Origin: Seminavis robusta
Taxonomy: Eukaryota; Bacillariophyta; Bacillariophyceae; Naviculales; Naviculaceae
Assembly (NCBI GenBank): GCA_903772945.1
Contig: CAICTM010000101.1
Location: 1 to 64,000 of the forward strand
Direction: 5' to 3'
Length of the DNA: 64,000 nucleotides
Of the stretch, positions 23,801-35,602 are shown piece after piece. The notes under the pieces were generated by a model that did not search any database, was not told the DNA's origin, and was given only the letters and a program-made list of their open reading frames with translations. The translations under genes were made by a program, and so were the position numbers. Numbering within the stretch: the first letter of the stretch is position 1; every line of letters starts with the position of its first letter.

Positions 23801-24825
23801 CCATAACAGCTTTGGCTACAGCAATCGCATCATCTTCCATCTGCATAGCAGCCTGCCCATGATCTGTTCCAGGCGTACGACCTGGCACCGCATCTCCTAT
23901 CGCCTGCAAGATTATATGAAGAGATTCGAGTTTGGGGAATAGCGGAGTGTTGATGCGCTCCACCAAATATTGATTGAGGAGGGCAAATCCATGCTCCTGA
24001 CGAAAGCTATCAATCATCTTGAGCCTGACTTCTGGGAGCCCTACCATGTGATTGACGTTCCAATTTCCTTTGTTTCCTTTGTAGTATGCCTTTTTCTTAT
24101 TGAAGACAGTTGAAAGCACGTCCAAGAGTCTGCATTCTCCCTTCCTCTTCAGCTGAATATCCAAGTCGAGAGCCACGATTGCCACAGCTAACTTTAGACT
24201 GTCCTGGACACAAGTGCGTTCATGAGGCCCAATTTTCGATGGCTGCTGTTCTACAAGAATCCCAATGATAGAACCCATGTACTTCTCCACAAAAGCTCGA
24301 GCATCTTCAGAAGTCCGAAGATGCTTCTGAGAGGCTTCCAGTGACTCCACTGCGCTCTTCCAGACGACTGAACCAAGCCAAGAAAAGGTACAAGAGAGTG
24401 TGAGGTGATGGAACGAAGCGTGGATATTAAGACAAAGTCATTCCAGCCAATGAACGCCATTGTGAACAGTCTAACCACCAGACCAACCAAAGAATACCAG
24501 AATATTCTAGCTTTCTCCGACAGACTTCAGGAAGAATGACTGGAAGCAACGAGCAATCGTCATGAAACCTACCAGTTTGGCTTTTGTCAATGCCATTGCC
24601 TACTTCAATCCATTGGTTCAGCGTTTCGGTTGGAGGAGGTTCGGCATCGTTCCATTCGTAGGGAACCGCCTGAAGCGGAACGGGCTCTCGGGCAGCCATC
24701 GTCGCTTTGTCACTCGGCACAACTTTGTGAAGGGGTCGTCTCTTATTGCTGTCGCTTTGGATCCGTCCGTCCAACTGTACTGCTGCTTGTGGCTGACTGC
24801 TGAACGACGAAGAAGAGCGAGGCAT
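14884..24825 (-). CDS. giant ubiquitin C-terminal hydrolase of the USP9X/USP24/USP34 class
   Basis: Six exons on the minus strand: 24825-24573, 24367-18534, 18429-16279, 16180-15827, 15754-15421, 15344-14884, giving about 3,128 residues. The N-terminal two thirds are helical, armadillo-like. A ubiquitin-like segment (LRFSIDVHPLETSASVKFKV) lies near residue 1110. The USP domain starts at GLRNQGCTCYMNS (about 1771; nucleophile Cys about 1779), has two CxxC pairs of the zinc finger (CKECGLK and FCDRCKK), LILSLKRFD, and the catalytic His in GGHYYSF (about 2189) with RFDDEDV after it. Inserted after the Cys box is a Tudor-like stretch (VGKKVSMQWESGVSYDAMV, then KTGMHTIRY). A roughly 100-residue module ending in G(I/L)DPPP-(N/K)L occurs twice, near residue 370-480 and at the C-terminus. 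Role: removal of ubiquitin from proteins. Intron 15826-15755 is 72 nt, in frame and stop-free. A separate gene model for the C-terminal exons is possible but less likely, because splice phases match throughout. Confidence 0.87.
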
Positions 24826-25358
24826 CCGCCGCTGTGTCCCAAATGCCAGTAATAAGAAAACCTTCGAATTGAAGTATTCGTTAAAATTAATAATTTGATT
24901 GTAAAATTACTTAATAATTTTGTTTTTGCGTCAATTTATTTTTCTAATATTTCTATTTATTGTTTATTAATATTTCTGTGATCTGGAAATTTCTCTATTT
25001 AGTGAATCTACGAACTCTCTATGAGGTCACTCGATGACTCGAGGCGTGATTGAGCTATTCCATTCTATTCGACTTGGATCTTTAGCCATAGATCCCACTG
25101 TTACAGAGGTGATGGCAATGGGATTCCCTTGCCTTGCCAGAGATGAACACGCTTTTAAAAAAGCACTAATGAAAGAACTCTATATTGTACAGGCTATTAT
25201 ATTGGTGACATTTGCTCGTCTAGCTATTTCCTCTCTCCAATTCTGGATCCCCGGCCTCAGTAGGTTGGATTGGCTTCCCCGTACTCGTATCGTAAGTTTA
25301 GTTTGCTTTTCGTACGTTCGCTTGCAATAATTCCAAGCGACTTCCATCATTATTAGAT
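24826..25358. other. AT-rich intergenic spacer
   Basis: Upstream of the deubiquitinase and downstream of the Ada1-like gene, both on the minus strand. 24850-25010 is strongly AT-rich (TAATAATTT, TATTTATTG runs), unlike the neighbouring DNA. An open frame at 25034-25330 (+) has no recognisable motif and is probably chance. Confidence 0.45.
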
Positions 25359-28300
25359 TCATAGGTTGGATTGTGGAGGGACTTGGGTTGGTTTGTTGGG
25401 ATTCGTGCTTTGGTTTTGGTTCGGTTGGTTTGCGCTGGAGGGCATGGCGTTACCCGCATGCGGGATAGTTCCCGCCACCATTTGGTTTGAAGGATTTTGT
25501 GGCAAGCGACCAGTAGCAGGTGGAGGCATCATGGCATTCAGATTCTTGCCCCCTTGGCCATTGACAGGCTTGACGACCTGGACTGGTGGTTTGGCAGCGG
25601 GAATTGTACCGGGTCTACTCGGTGCCATTGCATTCATCATGGTGTTGCCACTTGCTGCAGAAACGCCAGTGGCAAACTGCTGGGGACCCTGCGGGCCCGC
25701 CCAGCTCTGACGGGTGGTAGAAACAGATGATGGTGTCTGTGCAGTAGCCTGCGCCACTGTAGCGCTCGCATTCTGAGAGGCGCTGGTCGCTGCTGTCGAC
25801 GCCTGAGGTGAAACGTTTGCTGGTGCAGGGCCTCCACCTGGGGCCGGGGCGTTGCCTGTTTTGGCGTTTCCACCATCGTCACTGGCTTCATTTGGCTTCA
25901 CTGCCGGTACTCGTGCTCTCATGAAAGCCAGATTTTTCTTTCCTAGACCTCGGCCACGTCTGACGACTTGATTCGGGTTGCCTTTCTTCTCCGGGGTGGT
26001 GGCAGGTTGATCTTGAGGTGGGGGGGTGGCAGCAGCTGGAGGAGCAGCAGCAGGGGCGGGAGCCGGGACAGGAACTACTGCTGAAGCCGGGTTGACAGGA
26101 GCAGCTGAACTGGCCGACGTAGCCGTCGACGAAGGGGCCGCTGCTGATGGCGCCGTAGCACCTTGCTTAGGTTCAACAGCAGCGGCTGCTGCACTGGAAG
26201 TGGTGCTTTGAGCTGGCTCCGATGACGCAGCTGGCTTGGGTGCGCCGCTGGGGGGGTTAGCGGGTCTAGGTGCTGCTGCGGAGGTTCTCGCCATCAGTGC
26301 TGCCAGATTCTTCGCACCTCTTCCGAGACCGAGATTCTTGCCTCCTCTTCCCAAACCAGGGACAGGCGACCTCGATGTCCTTCGCTCTGCGGCAGTTGTC
26401 TGTTGTTTTGCAGCTGGCTTGGGCGCAGAGAAGTCTTCCTTTTTGGCTGAAGCATTCTCATTCTGGCCTTCGTTATTTGGGGGCTTTGGCGACGCTGAGC
26501 TTTTCGCCTGAAGACGACGTCCTCTCAGTTCATTTTGCTTTTCCAAAGAAGCCGACCATAGCTCGCTGGTTAAGAAGCTGCGAACCTCGTCAAAAGCACC
26601 ACCTTTCAAAACGTTGTTACTGTTTGTTGGTGCAAAAGTTGTACGCTCGCATGCAAGCCGTGACACCGTCCCGCCCAAAGAACCGATTGGGCCCATTTGC
26701 ATCTTGCCCCCTACCATCGAAAGATCGGTAGCCGAGATAACTCTGTTTTGGTCCAAGCTCACTTTTCGTTTCGCATTGGACTTCTTGTCGTGACTGTCTT
26801 TTTTGGAGATTGCCTTTGTCTTTGGGTTTGGTTTGCAGAGAATTGTTCGAGACTCTGGTTTTGGAGGTATCCGATGCTTTCGAATCGCTTCTTTAGACTG
26901 AACTGTCTTGCTGATCATTGATTTAGCGTACTCCTTGACCGCGACAACAAAAAGCCAAACAGCATTTTCTGATACACGCATGCCCTCAGAATGCACAATT
27001 TCACGGACACGAGGATCGACGACCATGGCTCCAGGCATCGAAGCAGACTGATCGCTTTCGAGCGGCACGCGCTCGACGTCTTGCTGTGTCCCATCCTGGA
27101 ACAGAGGCAGGGCATATGGCGCTGGTCGTCGCGGAAATGTCTGTCCTGTTTTGTCGGGCACTGCAAGCGTCTCTTTCGTTTTTGATGGTGGCTTGACTAC
27201 CTCCTTGGGACGTTTGCGTTTGCCAACGGGAAGGATCTCCACCCTGTCACGGCAAGACGATGGTACGACACCAGTCACTTCGCTGACGGGAACAATTTCC
27301 TGATGGCTACGTCGAATCAAGGCTGGCCGACAAGAAGCGTGTGAGATGCATCCTTGAAATCCAACCTATCGAAGTAATCCAATGCTGTACCCGACTTACC
27401 CATGATCAATTTGTTATGCAGCCTCTGCAATTTCCTGGTCTTCAAAAAGGCATTTACAACACCACGCAGCTTGGGCAGGTCATCGCTCTCCCTTGCGGCA
27501 ACGATCAACGAAAGAGAACGCCAATATTGAGAGAAAAGCTTCTCAAAACCGCTTCCTCTGTGCACCAAGCTGCTTGCGGAGAAGATTGCCATTTTCAATC
27601 TATTAACATCACAGCGCTTGGGTTCAACTCGTGGTTCTGGCTCGGTGGGCTTCGGTGGCCAAAATATTGATTCGACTGAAGGATCCTGCGCGTCAGCCTT
27701 GGCTTTCGAGTTTTCCTGGCTCTCCGAAGCGGCTTCTTTCACAGCGGCCTTGTCTTCCGATACAATCTTCGTTTGACCAGGAGATTCATTCAAGGCAGTG
27801 CCTGGGGTCGTCGCCATTGCTCCAGCAGAAGTATCCCCCGCGGTGTGTGCTTTGGAGGCTAAGTCTGTCTTCCCTTGAAGGACAGCATTGGGCAACTTTG
27901 ACGATCCTTTGCTGGGATCAAGGGAATCAGACGCGCCCTTCGCAGCATCAACCGCATCGACCTTCGTCGGATCTCCAGAAACAGCAGATTGTGATCGCTT
28001 ATCAGTACCGGTATCGGCATTTGGGGTTCGTGCTTTCTTGTGGGGTTGTGAATCTTCGGGCTGAGCTGTCAGAGAATCCTCGGTGTCTCTCGATCGCTTC
28101 TTTTCTCCAGTGGCATTAGACATAGCAGGACGATCGCTTGCCTCTGATGGGTGGTGTGGTGAGGCCACCAGCGAGTGTTCGTTATTCTCTGTGTCCGCGA
28201 CATTCGCAACAGGCGCAATCGACGAAGACAGAACATCATCGGTTGCATCAACCTTTGTCGACGCTGCGGGCTCAAGAACTTCACGAGTCTTCTTGTCTGC

Positions 28301-31300
28301 ATCCGCATCCTTGGGCAGAACAGTGTCGTCCTTTGAATTGCTTGGCTCGACAGTTTCAACTTCAGCGACCTTCGTGGAAGCGACTTCGCTTTTGCTATCG
28401 CCCTTCGAGGCAGGCAACTCTGCTTCGGTTGCGTTTGAATCTGACGCTGGTGCCTTCGTTGTTGTTGCCTCAGGAAGCTGCTTCTTTGCAGGCAAGGAGG
28501 CATGACTGCTCGCGGTAGTGGCCACAGGTTGCTTTGGTTCAGCAGGCACGTTTGGAGACTCTGACTTCAGCGTCACGGGCCCCTCTGCCTCAGCGGGCTT
28601 TGGTGTGTCAGATCCGTAGGGAACGGACGATGGCGGCTTGTCGTCCCCGTGCTGCAACGATGGCTGGCTATTTGAGCCCTCGTCTTTTTCCGCCAATACA
28701 TCTGGATGAGCAGTGTTGCCTCCAATGGGTGGTACTGGGGAGTTTGCAGAGACGAGAACTTCGGTAGGAGGGCTGGAGTTTGTCGGAGCAGCGCTGGCCT
28801 CGGGTGAAAGCTTCGGAATCGGTGCTGGCTTTTGGACCACAGTTGCTGTGATATGGGCATCAGTGTGTGATTTTGGAGCAGCTGCCGTTGGATTGGCCTT
28901 TTCGGCAACTTCCGCACCTATTGACTGCTGCTGATCGGTCTTTTCCTGGCTGGTTTCCTTCTCCTTCGCATCAAAATCAACCGGTTCGTCCTCAGTGTGC
29001 TCCAGGGGAGTGTGGAACGAGTCGTTGTCTTGATCACTTGTGTCTACGGCAGGTACTTCTTTGCTCTCACATACGACATCATCTGGCGCATTTCCCCCGC
29101 TCGTCTCTTTTCCTGCTGCGCTATCAACCGTCGCGCGATCCTTGTCGCCAGCTCCGCCTTCACCCACATCGTTTCGCTGGCTTGCTGCAACGCCCGGCTG
29201 CACATCCAGAACCTCGTTCTTCTCACCCGTTTCTTCCTTGCCAGAATTAACGGCGTGAAGGGCAGCACTACCGCTAGCATTTGCCACTTTCTGCTCCGAA
29301 TCACCACTTGCCTTGGGCATACTTTCCACACGGGGTGGTTGATTTCCGTCATTTGGCGTTTCGTTGTCTGCACCTGTACTCTCGCCGCTGGCAGTTGGAC
29401 CAAGAGATGTGGGAACAGCTGTAGTCGCATCTTGGGCGCCGGAGGCGGCTTTCGATTCCCCTACCGACGTTCCTTCTCCTTTGTCAGTCGTCTTCTGAAT
29501 ATCCGATTTCTCGACCTGCGTACCCGGGTTATGATCACCGGAAGAGTTGTTTTCGTCAGAGTTGTTCTCGTCAGTGTCGTTCGTGTGGCCCTCTGGAGCT
29601 GTCTTCTTTTCCGAAATGCCACTTGCGGGTTTGTCGCCGTCGTTGTCAAGTTTGCGCTCATCTTTTGCGTCAACGGCTGGTGCAGGCGACATTAAGGGCG
29701 TGAGGCTCTTGTCTTTGACTGCACCACCCTCGATGACATTTTCGGCAAGCGCACTACTACTTGTAGCGCCCAAAGATGAGTCTACCGCAGCACTTGGTAG
29801 CTTCACTGTTACGTGCGCCTTTTCTACTCCAACTGTCTCGATCTCGTCGTTTCCACACGAAGCTGCAGTAGTGTTTTGATCTTCGACAGCGTTATCCTTG
29901 TCCTGTGATTTGATGGTGCCGGGTACAGAGGGCTCGTTCTGTGACGACGCAGGCGTGTCTTGTGGACCTTCCTGCAATTCTTTGTCATTGTTTGCGGAGT
30001 GGCTATTCGGAGTGTTCTCTGCAGTCTTTTTAGCATCGGGGTCCAACGATGAGGTTTTCGCGCGTGTGCCAACTGCTGATGTTTCAGTTACAGAGTCGAC
30101 CTTTGTCTCCGTGTCCTCTTCAGTGGTAGTAGTAGCAGCAGGGACCACTGTCGAGGTTTTGGCAGCAGGGACGACCTCAACATCTTCCTCCATTGAGGTT
30201 TTGGGAGCAATATCCACTGCTTCAGTTTTCCCAGCAGGGTCTTTTGCTGCTGTTTTGGGAGCAGGGACTACCTCAACATCGTCCTCTGTTGAGGTTTTGG
30301 GAGCAATGTCCACTGCTTCAGTTTTCCCAGCAGCGTCATCTGCTGGTGTGTTGGGAGCAGGGACAACCTCGACATCTTCTTCTGCTGATGTTTTGGAAGC
30401 AATGTCCACTGCTCAGTTTTCCCAGCAGGGTCTTCTGCTGCTGTTTTGGGAGCAGGGACGAACTCAACATTTTCCTCTGTTGAGGTTTTGGGAGCAATAT
30501 CCACTGCTTCAGTTTTTCCAGCAGGGTCCTCTGCTGATGTTTTGGAGCAGGGACAACCTCAACATTTCCTCTGTTGAGTTTTGGGAGCAATTCCATGTTC
30601 GTTTTTCCAGCAGGGTCCTCTGCTGATGTTTTGGGAGCAGGGACCACCTCAACCTCTTCCTCGTTGAGGTTTTGGGAGCGATGTCCAGTTTTTCAGTTTT
30701 TCCAGCAGGGTCCTCTGCTGAGGCTTTGGCAGCAGGGACAACCTCAACATCTTCCTCGGTTGAGGTTTTGGGAGCGATGTCCAGCGTTTCGGTTTTTCCA
30801 GCAGGGTCCTTGCTGAGGCTTTGGCAGCAGGGACAACCTCAACATCTTCCTCGGTTGAGGTTTTGGGAGCGATGTCCAGTCTTTCGGTTTTTCCAGCAGG
30901 GTCCTTTGCTGAGGCTTTGGCAGCAGGGACAACCTCAACATCTTCCTCGGGTGAGGTTTTGGGAGCGATGTCCAGCGTTTCGGTTTTTCCAGCAGGGTCC
31001 ACTGCTGAGGCTTTGGCAGCAGGGACAACCTCAACATCTTCCTTGGTTGATGTTTTGGGAGCGATGTCCAGTTCTTCGGGTTTTCCAGCAGGGTCCTCTG
31101 CTGAGGCTTTGGTTTCGACAGCAGGGACAACCTCAACATCTTCCTCGGTTGAGGTTTTGGGAGCGATGTCCAGGTTTTCGGTTTTCCCAGCTGGGTCCTC
31201 TGCTTTGGTTTCGACAGCAGGGACGATCTCAACATCTTCCTCTGTTGACCTTTTGGGAGCAATGTCCACTGCTTTGGTTTCAGTTTCAGTAGGGTCCTCT

Positions 31301-34275
31301 GCTTTGGTTTTGGCAGCAGGGACGATCTCAACATCTTCCTCTGTTGACCTTTTGGGAGCAATGTCCAGTGTTTCGGTTTTCCCAGCAGGGACCTCTGCCG
31401 AGGCTTTGGAAGCAGGGACAACCTCAACATCTTCCTCGGTTGAAGTTTTGGGAGCGATGTCCACAGCTTCGGTTTTCCCAGCAGGATCCTCTGCTGAGGT
31501 TTCGGCAGCAGGGACGATCTCTGCCTTATCGTCCTCTGCTGAGGTTTTGGGAGCGATGTCCACTGCTAAAGTTTTCCCAGCAGGGTCCTCTGCTGAGGAT
31601 TCAGTAGCAGGGACGACCTCTGCTTTACCGTACTCTGCTGTGGAATTCGTAGCAGGACTCTCTGCTATGGCTTGCGTAGCCGTGGTGTCGTCTGCATCAG
31701 TGTCGTCTGCTGAGGTTCCAGTAGCAGGGGCCACATCTGCCACAGTACCCTCTGGTGAGCTTTTCTTAGTCGGGTGCACTGCTGAATCCTCAGCACCAGC
31801 AGGGATGGTCTCTTCCATCGCAGAGTCTTTGGCAGGCACGACCTCTGCTGAAGTTTGCTCTGGCGAGTTATTGGTCTCAGGGACGACATCTGAGGTTTGG
31901 GTCTCAGTAACAACTGTTTGGGCTTCAGTCGCAAGGTTCGCTGATGTTGTGTCAGTGTGTTGAGTCGCTGGCGAGGATGCTGTCTCTCCAGGCGATGCCG
32001 ATGTTTTAGTCTCAGCATCATCTGCCGGTGTGTTAGCCATGTTGTCCATACCTGGGGCTTCAGTTGTGGTGTCCTCATTCGGAGACTTCGTATCAGCCTC
32101 TACTTTTGGTGTTTCAGTCTCATCATCAGCCGAAGAGTGAGTCGCCGTCTCGACCTCTGAAATTCCAGGGGCGGTTTTAGCATCAGCTTCGTTAACTGCT
32201 AAACTATTCGTGGCAGCGTCAGGCGCCACGGCGAGGGAAGGAGCCTCTTCCGATACGGGCACATTTTGAGGTGCTTTATTGAGCTCGTGATACTTGCTTT
32301 CCGTTGGTGCATTCGGCGCCGAAACGACAGGAAGTAGCGCTGTGTCAGAGCCAACCGTTGTGCCTCCGTCTATCGGCGCCGTTTTGTTTTGCAATGTCAA
32401 AGGCGCTTTTTCGGGAATAGCGGGCCCCGAATCAATCACGATCGTTTTGAGTTGGTTGACTGTCATGTCTGAGGACCCGTTTCCACTATCTCCTGCAATT
32501 TTTTCTGCAGGATCGGGAGGTGAATGGTTTGTTGCATGTTGTGTAGTTTCGGCGTTTGAGTCATCGGGTTCTTCGCCAGTGTTCGTAGTCTCAACGTTGG
32601 AGTTATCGGGTTTTTCACCAGTGTTCGAAGTCAGGCGTGCTTCCCCAACTTCTTGCACGAGTGTTTTGTCGACATCACCATCTGTAGGGACATCCCCATC
32701 TCCCTCTGCATCCTCCTTCTCTTCTGATATTCGGGCATCGTCGTCGACGCCGCTCTCGAGACTGGATTGATTGATGCCGTTGTCAGCTACATCGGTGTCA
32801 GGTTGCGTGTTTTGTTGCCGATCTTTTACAGAGTCCGTTTCAGGCGGATCGTTTTGAGGTGCTCCTTTCTGGTTGTCTATGCTTTGTTTGTTGTCTGTTG
32901 GTGGCCCATCGGGTTCCTTGGTGGTTTCTGGTGACGCTTCTTTTTGTGGTTCTGGTATAGCCCCCTTCTCGACGTTCAATGAAGATTCTGCATCTTGCCC
33001 CCTTTCTTCTTCTTCCGCGTCTTCGTCGCCCTCCTCTATGACCGACATCTCGTCATTTGATGAGGTCCCACGTGTCTTAGACAGCAAATTTTGCATTGCG
33101 CCATCGGAAGCTTTACTCGAAACATCCGAATCCGATTCGTTACCCTCCCGTGATTGTTTCGGGCCAATCTCCCCAGCATCAGTTCTTATGATGCCATCTG
33201 GATCGCTCTTGGTCGCACCCGTGACTTTCCCCGAGTCATTTACGGTGCTACTGGTATCGTTTGGCCCCCCATCTTTGTTTCCCGTTGGTACCATGCGACT
33301 TCCCTCGTTGCTAGCATCAGTGGGAGGCAAACCCTCAGCCTCACTGGCTGCCCCAGACGCATCGGAATCCTCAACTTTCTCACTGATACTGGGCATTTTG
33401 CTGTTAGCTGCGGGTGGATCCTTGCCTTCTGGAGGATCAGGTGCTTCATCATCTGAGCTCTCTCCTTTTTCGTCATCTGCCCCTTTTTCTCGGCCCTTAG
33501 CTCTCCTCGTCCTCCGCCTCTTGTTGGTAGTTGTTGTCGCTTTGCTACTAGATTGGGACTCATCTTCGGAACTTTTGCTGGCCGCCCTCTTCCGTCGCCT
33601 TGTCGGGGCTTGCTTTTTCTTTGTCGTTGTCGTTGACTTGGAGTCGCTCTCCTCACCTCCCGACTGTGACCTACTAGACCGTCTTCTTGCCACCTTCCTC
33701 CCTTTTTGCTTTGGTTTCGCTTTCTCTAGCTTTCTTTTGGCGGCCCCTTTCGCCAGTTTAATGATTGGTTGCGAATCCTCTGAATCTGAATCACTGTCAT
33801 CATCATTCTCATCATCATCTCCTTCCCCATCCTGTTGTTCTTCCGATTTTGTGGTATCATCCCCTTGTTTCAATTCTTGGCTTTCTTCCTGGCCAGTGTC
33901 CTTCTTGGGCCCACTCCCTCCTTCTTCAGATCCTCCTTCCTTCCCATCTATTTTTTCGGTCTCCTCATCTATTGGCTCTTTTTTCTGGTTGCTCTCATCG
34001 TCACTATCATCTTCATCCAGTTCATCCGTGTCATCTTGGTCATCCTCTGGTTTCTTGGCAGTAGCTCGCTTTGCCGTCGCCCCAGCCTGAGCTGCTTTGG
34101 TAGTTGGCTTTCTGGCCCGCCTGGATCGACGAGTAGGTTGCTGAGGTTCCGTCTCTTCCTCTTCTCCCCGATCGGGTTGTTCCTCATCTTCACTGTTATT
34201 GGCAGATCCAGCAGTGGACGATCCTTCGGATTTTGTTGTCTTCCGGGTCGTTCGACGTGGACGACCTCGAACCAT
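25359..34275 (-). CDS. SAGA coactivator subunit Ada1/Hfi1/TADA1-like protein with giant disordered repeat region
   Basis: Exon 1 is 34275-27400 and exon 2 is 27322-25359; the donor GTAAGT at 27399 and acceptor ending at 27323 join LHNKLIM to ALIRRS, which matches the Ada1 pattern LHN-x-L-(I/L)-x-A. Before it lies FSQYWRSLSLIVAARESDD, the conserved Tad1 N-terminal helix pair; after it PAPYALPLF and MRVSENAVWLFVVAVKEYAK, the histone-fold-like segment. About 2,900 residues in total, against about 500 in yeast. The N-terminus opens with an AT-hook-like RGRPRRTTRK and then about 2,000 residues of Ser/Glu/Lys/Thr/Ala-rich sequence. About fifteen 32-residue repeats occupy 31600-30150. The C-terminus is Ala/Pro/Gln-rich. 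The frame breaks several times at about 30410-30815, so the join through the repeats is inferred from repeat frame on both sides. The protein should act in the nucleus as a core SAGA scaffold with Taf12-type partners. Two separate genes cannot be excluded. Confidence 0.72.
30150..31600 (-). repeat. 96-bp tandem coding repeat array (about 15 units)
   Basis: Units encode a 32-residue motif with the core LDIAPKTSTEEDVEVVPA followed by a variable K-x-S/K-A-EDPAGK segment. Units at the two ends are more divergent (DKAEIVPAAE at the N-terminal end, TSTVVPAATT at the C-terminal end). Some units carry small insertions (VETKASAEDPAG). Between about 30410 and 30815 several units have single-base deletions relative to their neighbours. 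Confidence 0.85.
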
Positions 34276-35602
34276 CTTGCTTGACTGACTACGCCCGACC
34301 GACTAACCGTCCAGAAATCAGATCCGCTTGCAGCAAGATCCCTCACTCCAGCTTGGTGCGGAGGCAGCACAGCCTCACAAAGTACAAATCCTTCGTCTTT
34401 TTCTTTCGGAACCACAATCGTAATGGCTCTTTCTTTCCCGACGCGACACTCCTCCTGACGTTAACCAGGATACTCTTGTAGAGGTGTGCCCCCGTCTGTA
34501 ACGAAACGGTGCCCTCTGTGTTAGGCAGCGGCGGGTTATGGCATCATTGTCTCCCTTTCGGTCTCATCGTCGGTTGTGGCATTCACGAAAACTGACGCAC
34601 ACTGCTTCGACGATAAGCTCTATCCCTACCGGCATGGCACCACACTGTTCAACGGGCGACACTTGGAGACAATCGTGATGCCCTTCTTTTAGAGGGGGGA
34701 TACAACGATACAACTATCGATGTCGTACAACTGAGGGGGGCTTTTGTTTCGCTACATTGCCAGGAGCTACATATGTACGTGTACCGTAGTAGCCACCGTT
34801 GTACCGGTACGGTAGCTAAGTACAGACGCAGTGGATTATTTTCTAATGATGTACGGAAGGCAGCAACAGCACTGGTCAAGCTCATTTGAAAAGGGAGTAC
34901 TAGTAGAAGACGAAACTCGGGGGACAGGGTTCAATGGATCCGGGGATAACTGTACGGTACAAGCATGGGCCGAGCTTGGGGGCATGATGCCTGATGCTTT
35001 TGAAACCAAGTGGCACAACCATCATTTGCGAGCACTAGCTAGTACCGTACCGGTACGGTAGGAGCGCACCCAGTCATTGCATAAGGTCTTGGACTTTAGG
35101 GCAAAACATACCATCCGCATAGGCTACCGTATACAAAGGGGTGTAGACTAAATATTCTCGGCGAGATTGACAATGGCCTTGATGTTAGAAGGCCACCAGG
35201 ACCTCGATGGCATCATGCTTTTGGAGGGTTGGGCAGTCTAAATTGGTAACATAGACATCATTCATGGCAAACAAACCGAGCATGGACGGGTCAACTTGGA
35301 TGGGGGCTAGCTAGCCAACTTGGGCCTATTGTACTGTACCGGTACACCGTAGTACGTACGGTACGGTACCACCACATGGTTCTTGCAGAATATGGGATGA
35401 CCCGAACTGTAAGAACTCGGAGCGTCTTCTTGTTTTTGAGTTATTGGAGGGGGGGGGTTCAGCAGCACGTCAGAAGAACCAGCAAGAAGAGTGAAGAGGG
35501 TCGTTGCTTAGTTCTATTAGCTGTGATTGCATCGCACATGTACCAGGTACCGGTATGGATGCATGGTGCTGACTTTGGAGGATTGGAAGGCGACCACTGC
35601 CA
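34276..35602. other. intergenic, rich in GTACCGGTAC-like palindromes
   Basis: 1.3 kb between the divergent Ada1-like and SGNH-like genes. It contains repeated TACCGGTA/GTACGGTA motifs (near 34795-34815, 35040-35060, 35335-35370 and 35546). Short open frames at 34831-35061 and 35376-35654 have no conserved features. No RNA gene recognised. Confidence 0.5.

Noticed and set aside
25034-25330. 98-codon frame in the AT-rich spacer
   Set aside because: No domain, odd composition, and it lies in a probable promoter/terminator region.
25359-27320. Independent Pro/Ala-rich protein gene
   Set aside because: Its first codon is not ATG, and the GTAAGT intron at 27399-27323 connects it to the Tad1 N-terminal helix with the expected LHNKLIMALI join.
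30672-31963. Repeat array on the plus strand as a tandem-repeat gene
   Set aside because: The minus strand is in frame with the flanking coding sequence on both sides; the plus-strand frames are reading shadows.
27631-34090. Long plus-strand open frames opposite the Ada1-like gene, up to 405 codons
   Set aside because: They are antisense shadows of low-complexity Ser/Glu/Ala/Lys codons. They have no domain or plausible composition, while the minus frame carries the Tad1 motifs.
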